64,000 bases of DNA from Selaginella tamariscina (lineage: Eukaryota > Streptophyta > Lycopodiopsida > Selaginellales > Selaginellaceae): the NCBI GenBank assembly GCA_003024785.1, contig PUQB01000103.1:434001-498000 (forward strand). Direction: 5' to 3'. Below are positions 60,815 through 64,000 of this stretch, in pieces. Position numbers and translations under genes: made by a program. The notes beneath the pieces were generated by a model that saw nothing but the letters and a program-made list of their open reading frames with translations, did no database searches and had not been told where the DNA came from. Position 1 is the first letter of the stretch. Every line of letters starts with the position of its first letter.

Positions 60815-61296
60815 CTATGACAACTGTCCGGTAAGCATGTCAGCAGCCATGGCTCTTCTAAGCCTGGGAACATCTGCATGTGAGAACTTGAATGGTGGTG
60901 AATATCCCCTTGTCAAATAATCCGCATATACACAAACAAATAACCCACAGCTTGAAGCATCCCTCTGCATTTGCATTATTGTAATGCGCGTGTCTCTGTT
61001 TTATATTAAAACTTACCTGTTGAGGAATATTAGTGACAGTTTTGAGCTTCATAAGGACAAAGTTATGTCCCTTTGTTGCACTCTCCTCCTTGAGGTACTC
61101 ATGAATCTGCTTGTTTATTTAATTATACTAATTGTTAAATGCAAGAGAGACCTTACCGAATTCATGATTGAGTAGCCCCCAGATTTCGAGTCACCGATCA
61201 TGGAGTCGTAATATTCTATCCGTTTTGCACGGAAATTGGCAACAACTAGTGCCCTGTGTAATGTTTGTAAACATACACACAGACACACATACGAGT

Positions 61297-61332
<36 letters not shown>

Positions 61333-62095
61333 TTACCAGTGCACATTGTTGTGGTTGATTGGGAAAAGTACTAAATCATGCTGGAATAAGTTCTGTAGAG
61401 TGCCTACGAGCAAAACAGTCGGAATAAAGTTAAATATGGGTTAAAAGCAACATATGTCTATATATTCACATATTATAAGTAAACAATGGTACTTACGGTT
61501 TTCTTGGTCCACCTACAGACTCCTTTATACCCGGCTGCCCGATACTTTGTGTAGAAAAACTATTGAAACAATGAACTCTGAAGGTAGCCTTCTTATCGCA
61601 CCGGATCTAAGAGAAAGAATCATAATAAACAAATCATATATATGTGTGTGTGTGTGTGTGTTGTGTGTGAGCATAGCTATAAGAAGTTCAAGTATACATA
61701 GGGTGTGACTAAACAAGTACTGTACCCACAATTTATACCTTGAGGAGAGCGAAATAGCTGTTGATAATTTCGCTATTAAGCCATTTTCCATCGACAAGGA
61801 GTGATAAATCACGGCCTGTGATACCTTCGCCATTAGGCAATTGCCAAAGTGTCTTCAAATTGTCAAATTTTGCGACTGTTGCAAGCAGAACAGCTTCCTT
61901 CTTTCTGGGTTTTCTCACACGGGCACCTAAACCAACATATCACACACACACACACACAATACACACATACCAGCTTGATATTTGAGAACTTTGAACTTTG
62001 GGCGGCTGCAGAGACACCAGAGGAGTAATCTGCTGGGCTCTGTGAACCGAATTTCCTCAGCAATCTAGCCTTCTCAACAGTTCACGCTTTTTCAT
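60815..62095 (-). CDS. ULP1/SENP-type cysteine protease (C48; SUMO or NEDD8 protease)
   Basis: Minus-strand exons are about 61975-62095, 61739-61926, 61497-61606, 61337-61380, 61157-61253, 61017-61106 and 60815-60964. The text runs ITGRDLSLLVDGKWLNSEII, NSYFALLK, VHCFNS then FYTKYRAAGYKGVCRWTKKT, HDLVLFPINHNNVHW (catalytic His), ALVVANFRAKRIEYYDSMIG (catalytic Asp in the strand following), YLKEESATKGHNFVLMKLKT, PQQRDASSCGLFVCVYADYL (oxyanion Gln and catalytic Cys) and RGYSPPFKFSHADVPRLRRA to TAG. These are the C48 landmarks in order. The N-terminus is short, so the protein is little more than the catalytic domain. TTTTT at 61555-61559 appears one base short for the FF reading, and the ATG at 62095 joins only with a shift. 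Confidence 0.88.
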
Positions 62096-62329
62096 TATTG
62101 TATAAACCCTAACCCACGATTAAGCGAATTAACGTACTAGCTATTCTCCAATAGCTGACACGTGTCTATACAGTATGTAATATATACAAAATAAAATAAT
62201 TTAAACAATCTATTTTTAAAATTGCCTTCAGTGCTTGTTTATCTTAATTATCTGCCTTCACAATGTTTCTTCATTATTTAATATTTGATTTATTTTAATT
62301 ATTTACAATTTAGGGTTTAATTTTGGGGG
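62096..62329. promoter_or_regulatory. region between ULP1-like gene and U2 gene
   Basis: AAACCCTAACCCACG (62104-62118) is a telo-box beside the ULP1-like start, and TTTAGGGTTTAA (62309-62320) another near the U2 3' end. U2 and ULP1 are on the same (minus) strand, so this segment is both the U2 3' flank and the ULP1 promoter. Confidence 0.45.
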
Positions 62330-62524
62330 GTTGGGTTGTGCCAGGCCAAGGCGGTAGTGTAAGGCCAAAGCGACACGTGGCAGCCCGGGTAGCAAGCTAC
62401 CGGATGGACCACCTCCCACAAAAAATTAGGTTAATAGCGTTGGGAGACGTGCCCCCATATCAGCTATTAAACTGATAAGAACAGATACTACACTTGATCT
62501 TAGCCAAAAGGCCGAGAAAGGTAT
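62330..62524 (-). ncRNA. U2 spliceosomal snRNA
   Basis: From 62524 the minus strand reads ATACCTTTCTCGGCCTTTTG and GCTAAGATCAAGTGTAGTAT, the nearly invariant U2 5' end with the branch-point-pairing GTAGTA. CTGTTCTTATCAGTTTAATA follows, then an Sm site AATTTTTTGTGG (about 62420-62431) and the 3' stem-loops (CCGGTAGCTTGCTACCCGGG). The length of about 195 nt matches plant U2; the 3' end is approximate. It pairs with the intron branch point in the major spliceosome. Confidence 0.97.
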
Positions 62525-62549
62525 GAGTTTGCCCTGCCCGCTCCTGCCC

Positions 62550-62598
62550 TTATATACCCCCTGCACCCCCTATGCGCTGAGCTCTTGCTTGTGGGATA
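62550..62598 (-). promoter_or_regulatory. U2 promoter: USE and TATA box
   Basis: Minus strand: TATCCCACAAGC (62598-62587) matches the plant snRNA upstream sequence element (RTCCCACATCG), and TATATAA (62556-62550) lies about 26-32 nt upstream of the U2 start. The USE-to-TATA gap of about 30 nt fits the Pol II class; Pol III snRNA genes have a gap about ten bases shorter. Confidence 0.85.
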
Positions 62599-63184
62599 AT
62601 TGGCCCCGACACGTGGCATCCTCTCAGCGCCGAATCAAGAATATTTCATCTGCATTGCCCAGAAAGGGCATTTTGAAAGATGAACGCTTAGGTTTACAAT
62701 TCCAGCTGCAGGAAACGTTTTTATTAACATACGCTCGTCAATGTGTAGTCATTAAAGAGATGCATATAGCTATATACACAAAATACACTCCTAGTAATTA
62801 TGCATATGGGTCTACGTTTGTATACACAGTATGTGTGTCCATGTGATGACAAATACTTAAGTCTTATGTGTTTGCCAAAAGTGATTAACTTGTTTTAGTT
62901 TGGCCATGTATGTATGTACTTACCACATTGGGCATGTGAGAATATATATACACATAAATATGTACATTCATGTATATACATACATCCGATGCACAGTCGT
63001 ATACCTTGTATGTAGCACATACGTGTACACAGATCTGTCGTTTATGTGCACAGCATGTCTATAAATGTAAGCACACAGCACACACAGATATGTGTCTACA
63101 TACACATTAATATAGATCCGCATTCACTTTTTATATAGAAGAACCAATTTACAGAGCTTTGTAAATCATTCACGCTTGTCTATA

Positions 63185-63247
<63 letters not shown>

Positions 63248-63579
63248 AAGCTTGAAGTTGAAGCATACTCAATAAATTGTTGCCCATTCAGTCTACTAGG
63301 ACTCACTCAGTTCATCAAGAATATTTGCCTGTAGTCTATGTGTAGGCATGTACATGTATACTTATACAAGACAATATGCTTATATATGTATATATATATA
63401 AATAAATCTGAATTATAAAAAAAACGCACGCACACACACACAGTGTAGTTTATACGTGTGTGTATATATGTGTACTTATACAAATACTTCAATAAATTTG
63501 CGTATTTAGACATGTTGCAGACCATCTTATATATATACACTTCTATATTCATGTATTTATGTGTCTGTTTGTCTATCTC

Positions 63580-63642
<63 letters not shown>

Positions 63643-63684
63643 GCAGCATACGGACGTATGTAACCAAAGCATGTTGGTGTTGAT
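62599..63684. other. spacer with long (TG)n(AG)n tract
   Basis: 63188-63246 is (TG)n(AG)n; 63431-63450 and 63580-63640 hold (CA)n and (TA)n(TG)n. GACACGTGGCATCC at 62609 is a G-box upstream of the U2 promoter. No gene is seen. Confidence 0.6.
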
Positions 63685-63756
63685 GGTCTTATGGTCTAGT
63701 GGTAAGGACACCGGACTCTGAATCCAGTAGCCCGAGTTCAAATCTCGGTAGTCTCT
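63685..63756 (+). tRNA. tRNA-Gln(CUG)-like gene, possibly a pseudogene
   Basis: Box A is TGGTCTAGTGGTAAGGAC, the anticodon loop CTCTGAA (anticodon CTG, Gln) and box B GAGTTCAAATCTC with a perfect CCGAG/CTCGG T-stem. The acceptor stem (GGTCTTA against TAGTCTC) has two mismatches and the anticodon stem one C-A mismatch. No run of four or more T follows, so Pol III termination would be weak. Body wording matches plant tRNA-Gln closely. Confidence 0.75.
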
Positions 63757-64000
63757 TTGTGGTTTACCAGAGAGCAATACGAGAGATATGTACGTATCAT
63801 TATGTGTGTATAAACACAGACACACAATACTCACTCCTTACACCGTGTGTTTTATTGTGTATATATGTTGTGTATGTATATGTTTGTGTATAATAACATA
63901 TATACACCATTTATGCGTGTGTGTGTGAGAGAGAGAGAGAGACACACACATGATTGAGAACTGGTATTATCTGGTCTATTGGTGCCAGTGTTGATGAAGA
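63757..64000. other. window end, microsatellite-rich
   Basis: GT/CA-rich sequence with (TG)n(AG)n at 63917-63942. No gene is seen. Confidence 0.5.

Overview
The window is nuclear DNA of a land plant. It holds spliceosomal GT-AG introns of 50-100 bp, plant-only families (NPH3, NAC, HAK/KUP, PLS-type PPR, CAD1/NSL1-type MACPF), a U2 snRNA gene with a plant upstream sequence element, and long AT-rich spacers. A chromodomain Ty3/gypsy element with a fish- or fungus-style pol, PPR repeats of an unusual kind ('GYVENGE') and GT/GA-rich introns suggest a seedless plant; I lean to a lycophyte, but the sequence does not prove this.

Layout. 1-4661 is the 5' LTR, gag remnant and pol of a chromovirus on the minus strand, cut by the window edge inside its chromodomain. 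4662-5800 is minisatellite and microsatellite DNA. 5806-6402 is an array of GC-rich palindromes centred on ATTAAT. 6516-6603 is a microRNA-like hairpin. 6747-9851 is a broken gene with a ParB-like motif and a possible methyltransferase motif, and 10106-11255 is a broken FCP1/NIF-type phosphatase. 13535-15264 is a hAT-like TIR element carrying a LINE tail. 16200-17788 is an apparently intronless, broken PLAC8-family gene. 18322-20706 is a MACPF gene, 21292-21688 a 55-aa membrane microprotein, 21894-23681 an unrecognised multi-exon gene, and 24904-29218 a DIS3L2/SOV-like exonuclease. 29.2-37.6 kb is gene-free and AT-rich, with a pogo/Emigrant-like end at 36668.

37631-40298 is an NPH3 gene and 40770-44631 a plastid-type HSP90. 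44.6-48.3 kb is AT-rich spacer. 48291-53457 holds two PPR genes around a P-loop kinase. 54444-55822 is a FEZ-like NAC factor, 56443-60667 a HAK/KUP potassium transporter, 60815-62095 a ULP1/SENP-type protease, 62330-62524 a U2 snRNA gene and 63685-63756 a tRNA-Gln-like gene.

The genes form no evident pathway; this is ordinary plant gene neighbourhood plus repeats. Two themes stand out. The chromovirus has an LTR/PBS design that fits self-priming. Many otherwise well-conserved genes carry isolated one-base frameshifts, several in or beside homopolymers, which looks more like uncorrected assembly indels than decay.
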